DNA from: Gammaproteobacteria bacterium
GTDB lineage: Bacteria; Pseudomonadota; Gammaproteobacteria; Pseudomonadales; Azotimanducaceae
DNA: 64,000 bases
Reading direction: 5' to 3'
Assembly (NCBI GenBank): GCA_028821515.1
Contig: JAPPGA010000004.1
Coordinates: 33,215 to 97,214, forward strand
This document shows positions 44,716 to 56,568 of the stretch, one piece after another. Every line of letters begins with the position of its first letter. The first letter of the stretch is position 1. A program made the position numbers and the translations under genes. The notes below the pieces were generated by a model. It was given only the letters and a program-made list of their open reading frames with translations. It searched no databases and was not told the origin of the DNA.

Positions 44716-46299
44716 CTAAAACCCGGTCGCCAGTCCCTCCTTGCGGTGGTCCGACGCGGCACAGTAGCCGTCGTCGAGACGATAGATGAGTTGCGCGCCG
44801 CCGAACAGGTGAGCGTCTGGTTCGACACGTAAGACGTTGTGTCTGCGGTCGGCCAGTCCGGCCGCCACCCGATTGGAGAACCCTTCTTCCAGCGCGACCG
44901 TGTAGTCCGGAAGAACCTGCCAACGCGGCGCGTCGGATGCGGCCTGTGGATTCTCGCCGAGGTCGAAGATGCGGTGCACCATCTGTACGTGGCCCTGGTG
45001 CTGCATGTGGCCGCCCATGACGCCGAAGGACATGCGCGGCGCGCCGTTCTCCGTGACGAATCCGGGAATGATCGTGTGATAGGGGCGCTTGCCGCCGGCG
45101 ACCTGGTTCGGATGTCCCGGCTCCAGGGTGAAGCCGTTGCCCCGGTTCTGCATGGCGATGCCGGTGCCCGGTACGACGATGCCCGAACCGAATCCGCGAT
45201 AGTTCGACTGAATGAAGCTCACCATCCGCCCGTCGGCGTCGGCGGCGGTGAGATAGACGGTGTCCTGGCTGACGGGCAGTCGTGCTGGCGGGAGCTTCGA
45301 TGCGTCTTGCCCTATGGTGCCGGCAACGCGTTCGATGGACACGGGGTCGAGCAGCGCTTCGGGTGCTACGGCCATCGATTCCGGGTCCGAGAAGTGGTCG
45401 AACGCCGCGCGGATCGCGATCTTCATCGCCTCCACCTGCAGGTGAACCGACTCGACGCCGTTCGGCGGCAGCCCCCTCAGATCCCAATGCGCGAGGGTGG
45501 CGAGCGCGATCTGCGCCGCCAGGCCCTGGCCGTTGGGCGGTATCTCGTGCAGCGTGACACGCCGATACGCCTGCGCGCCTGGCGTCACCCATTCCGTCCC
45601 GTGCTCCGCCAGGTCCTCCATCGACATGGCACCGCCCATCGCCTCAGAGTTGGCGACGATGGCTCTGGCCAAAGCGCCCCGATAGAACGCCTCTCCATGG
45701 GATTCGGCGATCTGCTCCAGCGATCGGGCGATAGCCGGCCGCCTGACCAGTTCCCCAGGCTGCGGCCCGGCGCCGTTCGGGGCGAAATGATCCATGAAGC
45801 CGTCGAATCCGCGATAGGTCTCGACCGCTGCCCGCCACGTGTCGGCCGTGATATGGCCGACCTGGAAACCCTCTCGAGCGTAGTGAATGGCGGATTCGAA
45901 CAGGGCTGGGAAAGGCAGCGAGCCGAAGCGTTTCGACAGCGCTGACCAGGCATCCACGGCGCCGGGGACGGTGACCGCGTCCCAACCGAGGGTGGGCATT
46001 TCGGTCAGCCCCGAGAAACGCTCTGCGTTCCAGGCGCGGGGCGACCGGCCGGAGCCGTTGACGCCATGCAGCGCCTCTCCGTCCCAGACGATCGCGAACG
46101 CGTCGCTGCCGAGGCCGTTCATGGTGGGCTCCACCACAGTCAACGTGGTGGCCGCCGCCAGCGCCGCATCGATAGCGTTACCCCCGCGCCGCATGGTTTC
46201 GATGCCCGCTGCTGCGGCCAGCGGTTGCGAAGTTGCGACGACGTTTCGCGCGAATACCGGCGCCCGCCTGGAGGCGTAAGGGAATTCCCAGTTCAGCAT
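44716..46299 (-). CDS. Gamma-glutamyltransferase family protein
   Basis: The 527-residue Ntn-hydrolase contains VVATSQPLAAAAGIETMRRG, GGNAIDAALAAATTLTVVEP, TMNGLGSDAFAIVWDG, and the autocleavage/nucleophile threonine T347 in SQDTVYLTAADADG. FIQSNYRGFGSGIVVPGTGI, ENGAPRMSFGVMGGHMQHQG and a C-terminal DHRKEGLATGF follow. There is no evident signal peptide, so it is probably cytoplasmic, like the YwrD-type members. Such enzymes cleave or transfer gamma-glutamyl groups. A gamma-glutamylcyclotransferase-like gene is at 26929, though not linked. It converges with the pump operon, its stop lying 3 bp past the pseudogene. Confidence 0.9.
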   Translation of the reverse strand: MLNWEFPYASRRAPVFARNVVATSQPLAAAAGIETMRRGGNAIDAALAAATTLTVVEPTMNGLGSDAFAIVWDGEALHGVNGSGRSPRAWNAERFSGLTEMPTLGWDAVTVPGAVDAWSALSKRFGSLPFPALFESAIHYAREGFQVGHITADTWRAAVETYRGFDGFMDHFAPNGAGPQPGELVRRPAIARSLEQIAESHGEAFYRGALARAIVANSEAMGGAMSMEDLAEHGTEWVTPGAQAYRRVTLHEIPPNGQGLAAQIALATLAHWDLRGLPPNGVESVHLQVEAMKIAIRAAFDHFSDPESMAVAPEALLDPVSIERVAGTIGQDASKLPPARLPVSQDTVYLTAADADGRMVSFIQSNYRGFGSGIVVPGTGIAMQNRGNGFTLEPGHPNQVAGGKRPYHTIIPGFVTENGAPRMSFGVMGGHMQHQGHVQMVHRIFDLGENPQAASDAPRWQVLPDYTVALEEGFSNRVAAGLADRRHNVLRVEPDAHLFGGAQLIYRLDDGYCAASDHRKEGLATGF

Positions 46300-46386
46300 G
46301 ACCGGCGTCCCGCAAGAAGGACGCGCTACCTTACGGCGGTCGGCGGCGATACCGCAAGGTGGCCTCAGTGACTCCCCAGGGGGATC

Positions 46387-46980
46387 TCAGCCGTCCTTCA
46401 GCCGGAATTTGATCAGGTTTCGGACGCCGGATACCTCCATCGGCTCTCCATTTGCGACCTTCGGCCTGTACTTGAACTTGAGAGCCGCCTGAATCGCCGC
46501 CCGGTTGAAGATCCCCGCAGGTTTCGCCTCGACCACCACCGGATCGCGCATGGCGCCGGAGGTCGTGACCACGAACTCGAGCAACACGTACCCCTCGATG
46601 CCTCTCTGCTGGGCGCGCCGGGGGTAGACCGGCTCGACCTTGACGATCGGAAGGTATTCCCCATCGGTCTTGAATGCAGGGCCGATTGGTCCTTCTCCCT
46701 CGCGGTCGATCTCTATCGGACCAATTTCGATTCCCTCCCTGACATCGGTGTCGTAGTCAGGTTTGGGCCGATCCGGTGGCATTTCGTCCGGAGGGGGCGG
46801 TGGCTTGGGTGGGTCCCGTGGCGGAATCTCGACCTCCTCCAGCAGGCGCGCGAACTCGACGACCTGGCCCTTCCCCGGGTCGGTGAACGGGTTCATGTCG
46901 GTCTTGATCAGCGCCTGCATGAGGAAGAAGAGCAGCAGGGTAGTCGCCAGGCCGGCGGCGACGCTGATCGCATATCGCAT
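46387..46980 (-). CDS. TonB-like energy transducer
   Basis: Taken from ATG 46980, the 197-residue product starts with the membrane anchor MRYAISVAAGLATTLLLFFL as usual in this TonB subgroup. A proline-rich spacer follows (PPRDPPKPPPPPDEMPPDRP), then a TonB C-terminal domain (PIVKVEPVYPRRAQQRGIEG, YVLLEFVVTTSGAMRDPVVV, ALKFKYRP). An in-frame ATG at 47070 would add 30 residues, but a mirrored promoter motif at 47060-47067 argues for the shorter form. It is divergent from an ECF sigma factor. No dedicated exbBD pair is adjacent. Confidence 0.82.
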   Translation of the reverse strand: MRYAISVAAGLATTLLLFFLMQALIKTDMNPFTDPGKGQVVEFARLLEEVEIPPRDPPKPPPPPDEMPPDRPKPDYDTDVREGIEIGPIEIDREGEGPIGPAFKTDGEYLPIVKVEPVYPRRAQQRGIEGYVLLEFVVTTSGAMRDPVVVEAKPAGIFNRAAIQAALKFKYRPKVANGEPMEVSGVRNLIKFRLKDG

Positions 46981-47059
46981 CGTTTGCTGGTTGTCGAAAC
47001 ACCACGCGGCTGCGACCGCTGGTGATTCCTGCAAGTTTGAAGTCTGGTTGGTCACTCGA

Positions 47060-47119
47060 TAACCCCTCATTTCATGTTGCGGCGTTGATTGGAACGGAAG
47101 GAAGCTGAAAAAGGGGTTA
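47060..47119. promoter_or_regulatory. Mirrored TAACCCCT/AGGGGTTA motifs between the TonB-like and ECF sigma genes
   Basis: TAACCCCT at 47060-47067 and AGGGGTTA at 47112-47119 face outward, each pointing at one of the divergent genes (80 bp before ATG 46980 and 66 bp before ATG 47185). Symmetry suggests shared control, possibly -35 elements read by the ECF factor itself. No clear -10 boxes were found. Confidence 0.4.
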
Positions 47120-47184
47120 CCTTCCACAGTGACTGCGAGCGGCGGGGCGCCTGGCATTGCCTGAATTCTCGGACGACTACCCTG

Positions 47185-47685
47185 ATGGGTCGCTTCGCGT
47201 CGGGCGACTACGCGGCGTTCGAGAGTCTATATGGCCGGCACAAGGACGCGGTGTACCGTTACTTCCTGCGGGCCGCGGATCCGGCGAGCGCGGCGGACGG
47301 CCACCAGGAGACCTGGTCGCGCGTGGTGGCGAGACGCAGGGAGTACCAGGGCAGGGGCAACTTCCGGGCTTACCTTTTCACCATCGCGCACAACGTGCTG
47401 GTCGATCAGTTTCGCCGTCAGCCGAGGGAGACGGTCAGCGACGTGCAGGCGGTGGCCGAAGTATCCCCGGAACGTGACGCCGTCGCGCTTGAAGCGACGG
47501 AACGCCTGAACTCGCTGATCGCGGCGTTGCCTAATGCCCAACGGGAAGCACTGATCATGCACAAGGAAGCCGGTCTGACAATCAGGGAAATTGCGCGGGT
47601 CACGGGTATCACCGAGGAGGGCGTGAAGAGCCGTTTGCGCTACGCCATGGCGAAGCTGCGGCGGGGGATGCGGGACTATGTCTGA
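47185..47685 (+). CDS. ECF-type RNA polymerase sigma factor
   Basis: From ATG 47185 the product has 166 residues with region 2 (GDYAAFESLYGRHKDAVYRY, then RGNFRAYLFTIAHNVLVDQF) and region 4 (LIAALPNAQREALIMHKEAG, LTIREIARVTGITEEGVKSR, LRYAMAKLRR). This is a standard sigma-70 family ECF protein. A longer reading from TTG 47089 is possible but would cross the promoter motif. The next gene overlaps by 8 bp and codes for a small membrane protein in the position of an anti-sigma factor. Confidence 0.88.
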   Translation: MGRFASGDYAAFESLYGRHKDAVYRYFLRAADPASAADGHQETWSRVVARRREYQGRGNFRAYLFTIAHNVLVDQFRRQPRETVSDVQAVAEVSPERDAVALEATERLNSLIAALPNAQREALIMHKEAGLTIREIARVTGITEEGVKSRLRYAMAKLRRGMRDYV

Positions 47686-48169
47686 AGACTGGTTCGACAA
47701 GACCTACCGTTCGGACGAGACGCCGCCGGCCGAGCTGGACGCCAGGATTCTCAAGACGGCGCGCCGCGCGACGCGCCGGTGGGCCGGTTCGCTGATCGCG
47801 GGCGGCGTCTTCACGATCATCGTGGCGCTGATACTTGCAGCGGTGCTGACGAACATCGAGCTCGATGTGCCCCCTGCGGAGCGCCCGGCCGCAAGCGAGG
47901 CCGGCCCACACCCGCCGGCCGAAGGCGACTGCGAGCGCTCCCTGTCGCTGGTCGGCCCGTTGGGCGGGCCCGGCCGGCAGGATCGGGTCGAGGTCTGCGT
48001 CGCCGCCGGCCTGCTTCGCGCGGAGCTCACCTGGGATGGCGATCCGTCCTGTCCTTCGCGCTTCTCGGTAGCGGCATCGCCGGATACGCCTGTCCGCCTC
48101 GATGGGGGAGACATGGTCATCGGTTCGGCGCGATATCGATGCGCCAACGGGGTCTGGTCGCGGATATGA
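47678..48169 (+). CDS. Single-pass membrane protein, putative anti-sigma partner
   Basis: The 163-residue product overlaps the sigma gene by 8 bp. It has a short N-terminal cytoplasmic part (EDWFDKTYRSDETPPAELDA, RILKTARRATRRWAG), one membrane helix (about 38-59, LIAGGVFTIIVALILAAVLT) and a periplasmic domain with four cysteines (GDCERSL, EVCVAAG, DPSCPSR, YRCANG). The N-terminal DWFDKTY...LDARIL phrase is common in proteins encoded behind ECF factors. There is no zinc HxxxCxxC motif, so it is not a classical ZAS anti-sigma. Role by position only. Confidence 0.65.
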   Translation: MSEDWFDKTYRSDETPPAELDARILKTARRATRRWAGSLIAGGVFTIIVALILAAVLTNIELDVPPAERPAASEAGPHPPAEGDCERSLSLVGPLGGPGRQDRVEVCVAAGLLRAELTWDGDPSCPSRFSVAASPDTPVRLDGGDMVIGSARYRCANGVWSRI

Positions 48170-48222
48170 GCCGGTCTGCCGCGGGGCGCGACAGCGAATC
48201 CCAAAGAGGCGCCCGGAAGGAG

Positions 48223-48228
48223 TAAAAT
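48223..48228 (+). promoter_or_regulatory. Candidate -10 box for ftsK
   Basis: TAAAAT in an AT-rich patch 29 bases ahead of the ftsK TTG start, in the 87-bp gap after the putative anti-sigma gene. No strong -35 was identified. Confidence 0.35.
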
Positions 48229-48256
48229 ATCGCTTTGCGCCACGGCGAGGATTGAT

Positions 48257-50539
48257 TTGGCAGAGTCTCGCATCACCGCGCTGCCCCTGCGGGAAATCGC
48301 GCTGGTCCTACTGCTGGCGCTCGCCGTCTACATCTTCCTCGCCATCGTGTCCTATTCGCCGGACGACCCGGGTTGGAGCTTCTCCGGCACGGATCTGGCG
48401 GTATCCAATCTCGTCGGCAGGAGTGGGGCTTTCGCCGCCGACATCATCCTGCTCCTGTTCGGCCGCATCTCCTACCTGTTGCCGCTGGCGCTCACGATCG
48501 CGGGCATAAAGGTGCTGCGTCCGGCCCAGGAGACATGGACGCTGCCGCTGTTCAGCATCCGGTTCTGCGGTTGGGCTGCGGTGGTGGTGTCGGCCTGTGT
48601 CCTCGCGCGCCTGCATGCCGCGCCGACTGCGGTCCTGCCAGGCGGGACAGGCGGGCTGATTGGCGACGGGCTGGCGTTGATGGCGTTGCCCGGGCTGGGT
48701 TGGGTTGGCCTCACCCTGATCGCGGTGGTGGTGCTGCTCATCGGCGCGCAGGCGGCTCTCGGCTATTCGTGGGTCGTCGTCGCTGAAGTCACCGGCAAGG
48801 GCGTGCACAAGGTGAGTCGCATGTTGGTGGGCGGCGTCTATGCCGCTGCGGGAATGGTCCAGTCGTTGTGGAGGAAGGCGATGGTTCCGGAGCCGGAGCC
48901 CCGCCGCGGCGCATCGGCGAGGAAGCCACGCGCGAAGCGATCGCCTCGCGTCACCCCCAGCCGGGCGAGGAAAGAGACCGTGGCGACAGCGGACGCGGCC
49001 AGGCGGCCGGCGAGCGATGGCGCCAGTGACGAAGCCGATGCCCCGAAGGTCGCGTCGGAGATGCCCGACCTCGATCTGCTGGACAGCGAAGAGGCCGACG
49101 GGAGCGGTGGTTTCTCCGCGCGGACCATCGAGGACATGTCACGCCTGCTCGAAGACAAGCTGGCGGACTTCGGCATCGAGGCGACGGTTGAGTCTGTCCA
49201 GCCCGGGCCCGTGGTCACGCGATTCGAGGTCCAGCCCGCCGCCGGCGTGAAGGTGAGCCGGATCACGGCGCTGGCCAAGGACCTCGCGCGGTCGCTGGCC
49301 GTCATCAGCGTGCGGATCGTCGAGGTCATTCCCGGCAAGACGGTGGTCGGAATCGAGATTCCGAACCGGGACCGCGAGACCGTGCGTTTGCGCGAACTGC
49401 TGGCGTCCGAGGTCTATCAACGCGCGGACTCGCCGCTGACGCTCGCGCTCGGCAAGGACATTTCCGGCGATCCCGTTGTCGCGGACATCGCCAGGATGCC
49501 ACACCTGCTGATTGCCGGGACCACCGGTTCCGGCAAGTCCGTGGGCGTCAACGCCATGCTGCTCTCGATGCTGTACAAGGCGACGCCGGAGGAACTGCGG
49601 CTGATCCTGGTTGACCCGAAAATGCTGGAACTCTCGGTGTACGAAGGTATCCCGCACCTGCTGACCCCGGTGGTCACGGACATGAAAGACGCGGCCACGG
49701 CGCTCAACTGGTGCGTCGGTGAAATGGAGCGCCGCTACCGCCTGATGTCGACCCTCGGGGTGCGAAGCCTCGAGGGCTACAACCGGTGGATCGAGGAAGC
49801 GGAGCGAACCGGAAGACCCATCCCGGACCCGCTCTGGCCGGAGAACTCGGAGGCCGAGGCGCCGTCGCTTGCGAAAGAGCCGGTGGTCGTGGTCGTCATC
49901 GACGAGTTCGCGGACCTGATGATGATCGTCGGCAAGAAGGTCGACCAGCTCATCGCCCGCGTGGCGCAGAAGGCGAGGGCCGCGGGGATCCACCTGGTTC
50001 TCGCCACGCAACGGCCCTCGGTGGATGTCATCACGGGGCTGATCAAGGCCAACATCCCGGCGCGCATGAGCTACCAGGTGGCGAGCGGCGCCGACTCGCG
50101 CACGATCCTCGACCAGGGGGGCGCGGAGCAGTTGCTGGGCTACGGGGACATGCTGTTTCTCCCGCCGGGAACGAGCATTCCGGTGCGCGTGCACGGCGCG
50201 TTCGTGTCGGACGAGGAAGTGCACTCCGTCGTCCGTGACTGGAAGGAACGCGGCGAGCCCGACTACCGGACCGAGGTGCTCGAGACTGCGGCCGCTGGTG
50301 CGCCTTCGATCCTCGGCGACAGCGATCCCGAGCAGGAGGACGAACTCTACGACGAGGCGGTCGCGCACGTGATCGAGACCCGCCGCGCTTCCATATCGGC
50401 CGTGCAGCGGAAACTCCGGATCGGCTACAACCGCGCCGCGCGGCTGATCGAGACGATGGAGGCGGCGGGGGTCGTGAGCTCGATGGATACGAACGGCAGC
50501 CGCCAGGTCCTCGTCCCGGACACTCGCGAGACGCGCTGA
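48257..50539 (+). CDS. ftsK: DNA translocase FtsK
   Basis: The 760-residue protein has four N-terminal membrane helices (within residues 12-185) and a short Arg/Pro/Ala linker (about 210-260). The alpha-beta-gamma motor includes Walker A GTTGSGKS (421-428), Walker [33 protein letters not shown] and [14 protein letters not shown]. The C-terminal winged helix that reads KOPS sites ([20 protein letters not shown]) ends the protein. It pumps chromosomal DNA through the septum and activates XerCD. The start is TTG 48257 with GAGGA upstream. The linker is much shorter than in E. coli, as in SpoIIIE-length forms. Confidence 0.96.
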   Translation: MAESRITALPLREIALVLLLALAVYIFLAIVSYSPDDPGWSFSGTDLAVSNLVGRSGAFAADIILLLFGRISYLLPLALTIAGIKVLRPAQETWTLPLFSIRFCGWAAVVVSACVLARLHAAPTAVLPGGTGGLIGDGLALMALPGLGWVGLTLIAVVVLLIGAQAALGYSWVVVAEVTGKGVHKVSRMLVGGVYAAAGMVQSLWRKAMVPEPEPRRGASARKPRAKRSPRVTPSRARKETVATADAARRPASDGASDEADAPKVASEMPDLDLLDSEEADGSGGFSARTIEDMSRLLEDKLADFGIEATVESVQPGPVVTRFEVQPAAGVKVSRITALAKDLARSLAVISVRIVEVIPGKTVVGIEIPNRDRETVRLRELLASEVYQRADSPLTLALGKDISGDPVVADIARMPHLLIAGTTGSGKSVGVNAMLLSMLYKATPEELRLILVDPKMLELSVYEGIPHLLTPVVTDMKDAATALNWCVGEMERRYRLMSTLGVRSLEGYNRWIEEAERTGRPIPDPLWPENSEAEAPSLAKEPVVVVVIDEFADLMMIVGKKVDQLIARVAQKARAAGIHLVLATQRPSVDVITGLIKANIPARMSYQVASGADSRTILDQGGAEQLLGYGDMLFLPPGTSIPVRVHGAFVSDEEVHSVVRDWKERGEPDYRTEVLETAAAGAPSILGDSDPEQEDELYDEAVAHVIETRRASISAVQRKLRIGYNRAARLIETMEAAGVVSSMDTNGSRQVLVPDTRETR

Positions 50540-50542
50540 CGC

Positions 50543-51173
50543 GTGCTCCCTGTCGCGCTCTGGCCAATCGTCGCGGCTGTCGCCGCCGCTACGCCGAACC
50601 CTGACGCCACCGCGTTGCGGGAGCTGCTCGCGCCCATGCAGGCCTATGCCGCCGACTTCGAGCAGGTGGTGTTCGATGGGCGCGGGCGAGCGGTGCAGAC
50701 CGCGAGCGGGACGATGCGCCTCGAGCGGCCGGGCCGTTTCCGCTGGGAGGTGGTCGAGCCATACAGCCAGCTCGTCGTGACCGACGGCACGACGGTCTAC
50801 GTGTACGACGCGGACCTGGCGCAGGTCACCGTGCAGCCGCTCGACGAGACCCTCGAGGGGACGCCCGCGCGCCTGCTCATCGGTTCGATGGATGCCCTGG
50901 AGTCCATGTTCACCGTCGTGAGGGAGGACGAGACCACGTTTGCGTTGCACCCGCTTGACGACGAAGCCCTGTACCGCCGGATTCGCCTCGAGTTCGCGCC
51001 GAAACCGGCAGGAGAATCTGCCGGGATGCCCGACGCGCCATTGGTCGGCATCGTGATCCTGGATCACCTCGACCAGGAGACGCGCGTTGCGTTCCGCGAC
51101 CCGACCCTCCAGCCGGAGCCCGCGCCCGGTGTGTTCGATTTCCAGGTTCCCGAAGATGTCGATGTGATCGGCG

Positions 51174-51202
<29 letters not shown>
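50543..51202 (+). CDS. lolA: Outer-membrane lipoprotein carrier LolA
   Basis: The 219-residue protein (GTG 50543, 3 bp after ftsK) starts with a short leader (LPVALWPIVAAVAAATPNPD). LolA marks follow: YAADFEQVVFDGRGRAVQTA, SGTMRLERPGRFRWEVVEPY, QLVVTDGTTVYVYDADLAQV and DHLDQETRVAFRD. LolA ferries lipoproteins across the periplasm from LolCDE to LolB; this genome window encodes at least six lipoproteins. It overlaps rarA by 29 bp. The ftsK-lolA-rarA order is conserved in gammaproteobacteria. Confidence 0.92.
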
Positions 51203-55152
<3,950 letters not shown>

Positions 55153-55168
55153 GTGATTTGTCTTTGCG

Positions 55169-55492
55169 TCAGACGTCGCAGTTGGTCGGCCGTGGCAAGC
55201 CGCCGATCCTGGCGATGAGCTTGGCTGGGTTGCCGGGAAACAACCGCAGCAGGGCGATGCTCGAACCGAACTCGTGGCCGAGCCGAAGGCGCGCGAGTTT
55301 CACCAGCGGACGCATGGCGGGCGCCACGCCCGTCTCCTCGTGGAAGGCACGGACCATCCGGATGACGCGCCAGTGGTCCGGCGTCAGCGTCACGTCCGCG
55401 CGGTCTGCGAGTTCCCGGGCCAGGGCTTCCGACCATTGGGACAGGTCCTTGAGGTAGCCGTCCCGGTCCAGCGCGATGCTGGTCAGGTCCAT
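55169..55492 (-). CDS. tusE: TusE/DsrC-family sulfur relay protein
   Basis: ATG 55492 gives 107 residues: DRDGYLKDLSQWSEALAREL, LTPDHWRVIRMVRAFHEETG, APAMRPLVKLARLRLG and the C-terminal arm IGGLPRPTNCDV. In this family the reactive cysteine is normally penultimate; here it is C105 followed by two residues (D, V). TusE takes sulfur from TusD and works with MnmA to thiolate wobble uridine in tRNA. It overlaps tusB by 10 bp. Confidence 0.92.
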   Translation of the reverse strand: MDLTSIALDRDGYLKDLSQWSEALARELADRADVTLTPDHWRVIRMVRAFHEETGVAPAMRPLVKLARLRLGHEFGSSIALLRLFPGNPAKLIARIGGLPRPTNCDV

Positions 55493-55743
55493 GTGACGCT
55501 CGCCTCGTGGGCGACCACCAGTTCCACGAAACCGTCGTAGCCAATCGATCGCACGGGCGGCGCGAGGCGCACGCCCCGGGCGGCGGCGTCGTCCTTGATG
55601 GCTGAAACGGCGGCATCGGCATTCGCTGCATCGGCCGCCGCGTAGACGCCGTCGGCGAACAGCAGCACGGCATCGCCGGGGCCGACATAGCGCAGGCACG
55701 AGGGCAGCGCGCTCGCCCGGCCGACCAGGTGCACGAGGGACAT
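55483..55743 (-). CDS. tusB: TusB/DsrH-family protein
   Basis: The 86-residue product (ATG 55743) starts MSLVHLVGRASALPSCLRYV and has GDAVLLFADGVYAA. This is typical for DsrH/TusB, the smallest subunit of the TusBCD hexamer that shuttles sulfur between TusA and TusE. It lies between tusC (1-bp gap) and tusE (overlap). Confidence 0.88.
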   Translation of the reverse strand: MSLVHLVGRASALPSCLRYVGPGDAVLLFADGVYAAADAANADAAVSAIKDDAAARGVRLAPPVRSIGYDGFVELVVAHEASVTWT

Positions 55744-55744
55744 G

Positions 55745-56095
55745 TCAGTCCGTCACCACGACATCTGCCGCGTGCAGCAGTGCGGCCACTTCGTCGTCTT
55801 CCACGACCTTCGCGTCGACCGCCATGTCGTCCGGGTCGATCCCGCATGCGGTGAGACTTCCGGCATGGGCGAAGAGTTCCTCCACATCGTAGGCCGGAAG
55901 CGCGCCCAGGGCTTTCGCCGTGTCCTTTCGATCGACCAGGGAAGCATCCTGTCCCGAAGCGAGTTGCCGGACGCCATCGTCGAGGAACAGGACGCGCGCG
56001 GGCTGCTCGAATACGCCGGAGACGAGCATCATGTCGATCATTTCGTTCGCCAGCGCCCCGGGAGGCTTGCGAACGAGATAGAGAACGCTACGCAC
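55745..56095 (-). CDS. tusC: TusC/DsrF-family protein
   Basis: The 116-residue product starts at GTG 56095, overlapping tusD by 8 bp. It contains SVLYLVRKPPGALANEMIDM, VSGVFEQPARVLFLDDGVRQ and the C-terminal VAALLHAADVVVTD, the DsrE/F fold as in TusC. It is a structural partner in TusBCD. Confidence 0.88.
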   Translation of the reverse strand: MRSVLYLVRKPPGALANEMIDMMLVSGVFEQPARVLFLDDGVRQLASGQDASLVDRKDTAKALGALPAYDVEELFAHAGSLTACGIDPDDMAVDAKVVEDDEVAALLHAADVVVTD

Positions 56096-56480
56096 TGAAG
56101 GTCACCGTTCGGTCGCCTTCGAGCATTCCCTCTACCATTTGTCCGAGTCCCACGATCTCGAAGCCGTCGCGCAGGCTGGCGCCTGCAAGTTCGTATTGTT
56201 GCGCCTCGTTCTCGTCCACGATGCCGCGGCGCAGCGATGCCGCGACGCATACCGTCAGGTCGACGTCGTGGCTCGTGGCGAAGTCGATCCACTGCGCGGC
56301 CACGTCGGTTTCGTCCCGGGGTGGTGTGGCCAGCGCGTTCGCGATATACACGCCGTCGTTGTAGAAGAACGCGCGGTGTATCTCATGCCCGGCGCCGACG
56401 GCGGCTTTGGCGAAACGCAGGGCCGACCGCGGCGCGTCGGAGGAGTAGGGGGCGCCCTGTATCAGGAGCGTGATGCGCAT
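56088..56480 (-). CDS. tusD: TusD/DsrE-family sulfurtransferase subunit
   Basis: The 130-residue product has ITLLIQGAPYSSDAPRSALR, HRAFFYNDGVYIANAL and VDLTVCVAASLRRGIV, with the active cysteine at residue 78, the same number as in E. coli TusD. It accepts sulfur from TusA and passes it to TusE. It is the first gene of tusDCBE. Confidence 0.93.
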   Translation of the reverse strand: MRITLLIQGAPYSSDAPRSALRFAKAAVGAGHEIHRAFFYNDGVYIANALATPPRDETDVAAQWIDFATSHDVDLTVCVAASLRRGIVDENEAQQYELAGASLRDGFEIVGLGQMVEGMLEGDRTVTFSA

Positions 56481-56512
56481 CGCGGTTCGCCGTCACGGAC
56501 AGTTGGCCGCGT

Positions 56513-56518
56513 ATCATA
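56513..56518 (-). promoter_or_regulatory. Candidate -10 box for tusDCBE
   Basis: TATGAT on the minus strand lies 33 bases before the tusD ATG. A TTGCAC sits too close to serve as its -35. Weak evidence. Confidence 0.3.
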
Positions 56519-56568
56519 GTGCAACGCGGCGATGTTGGTCGGCGTGTTCGGTGTGCTGGACGGGAGCG

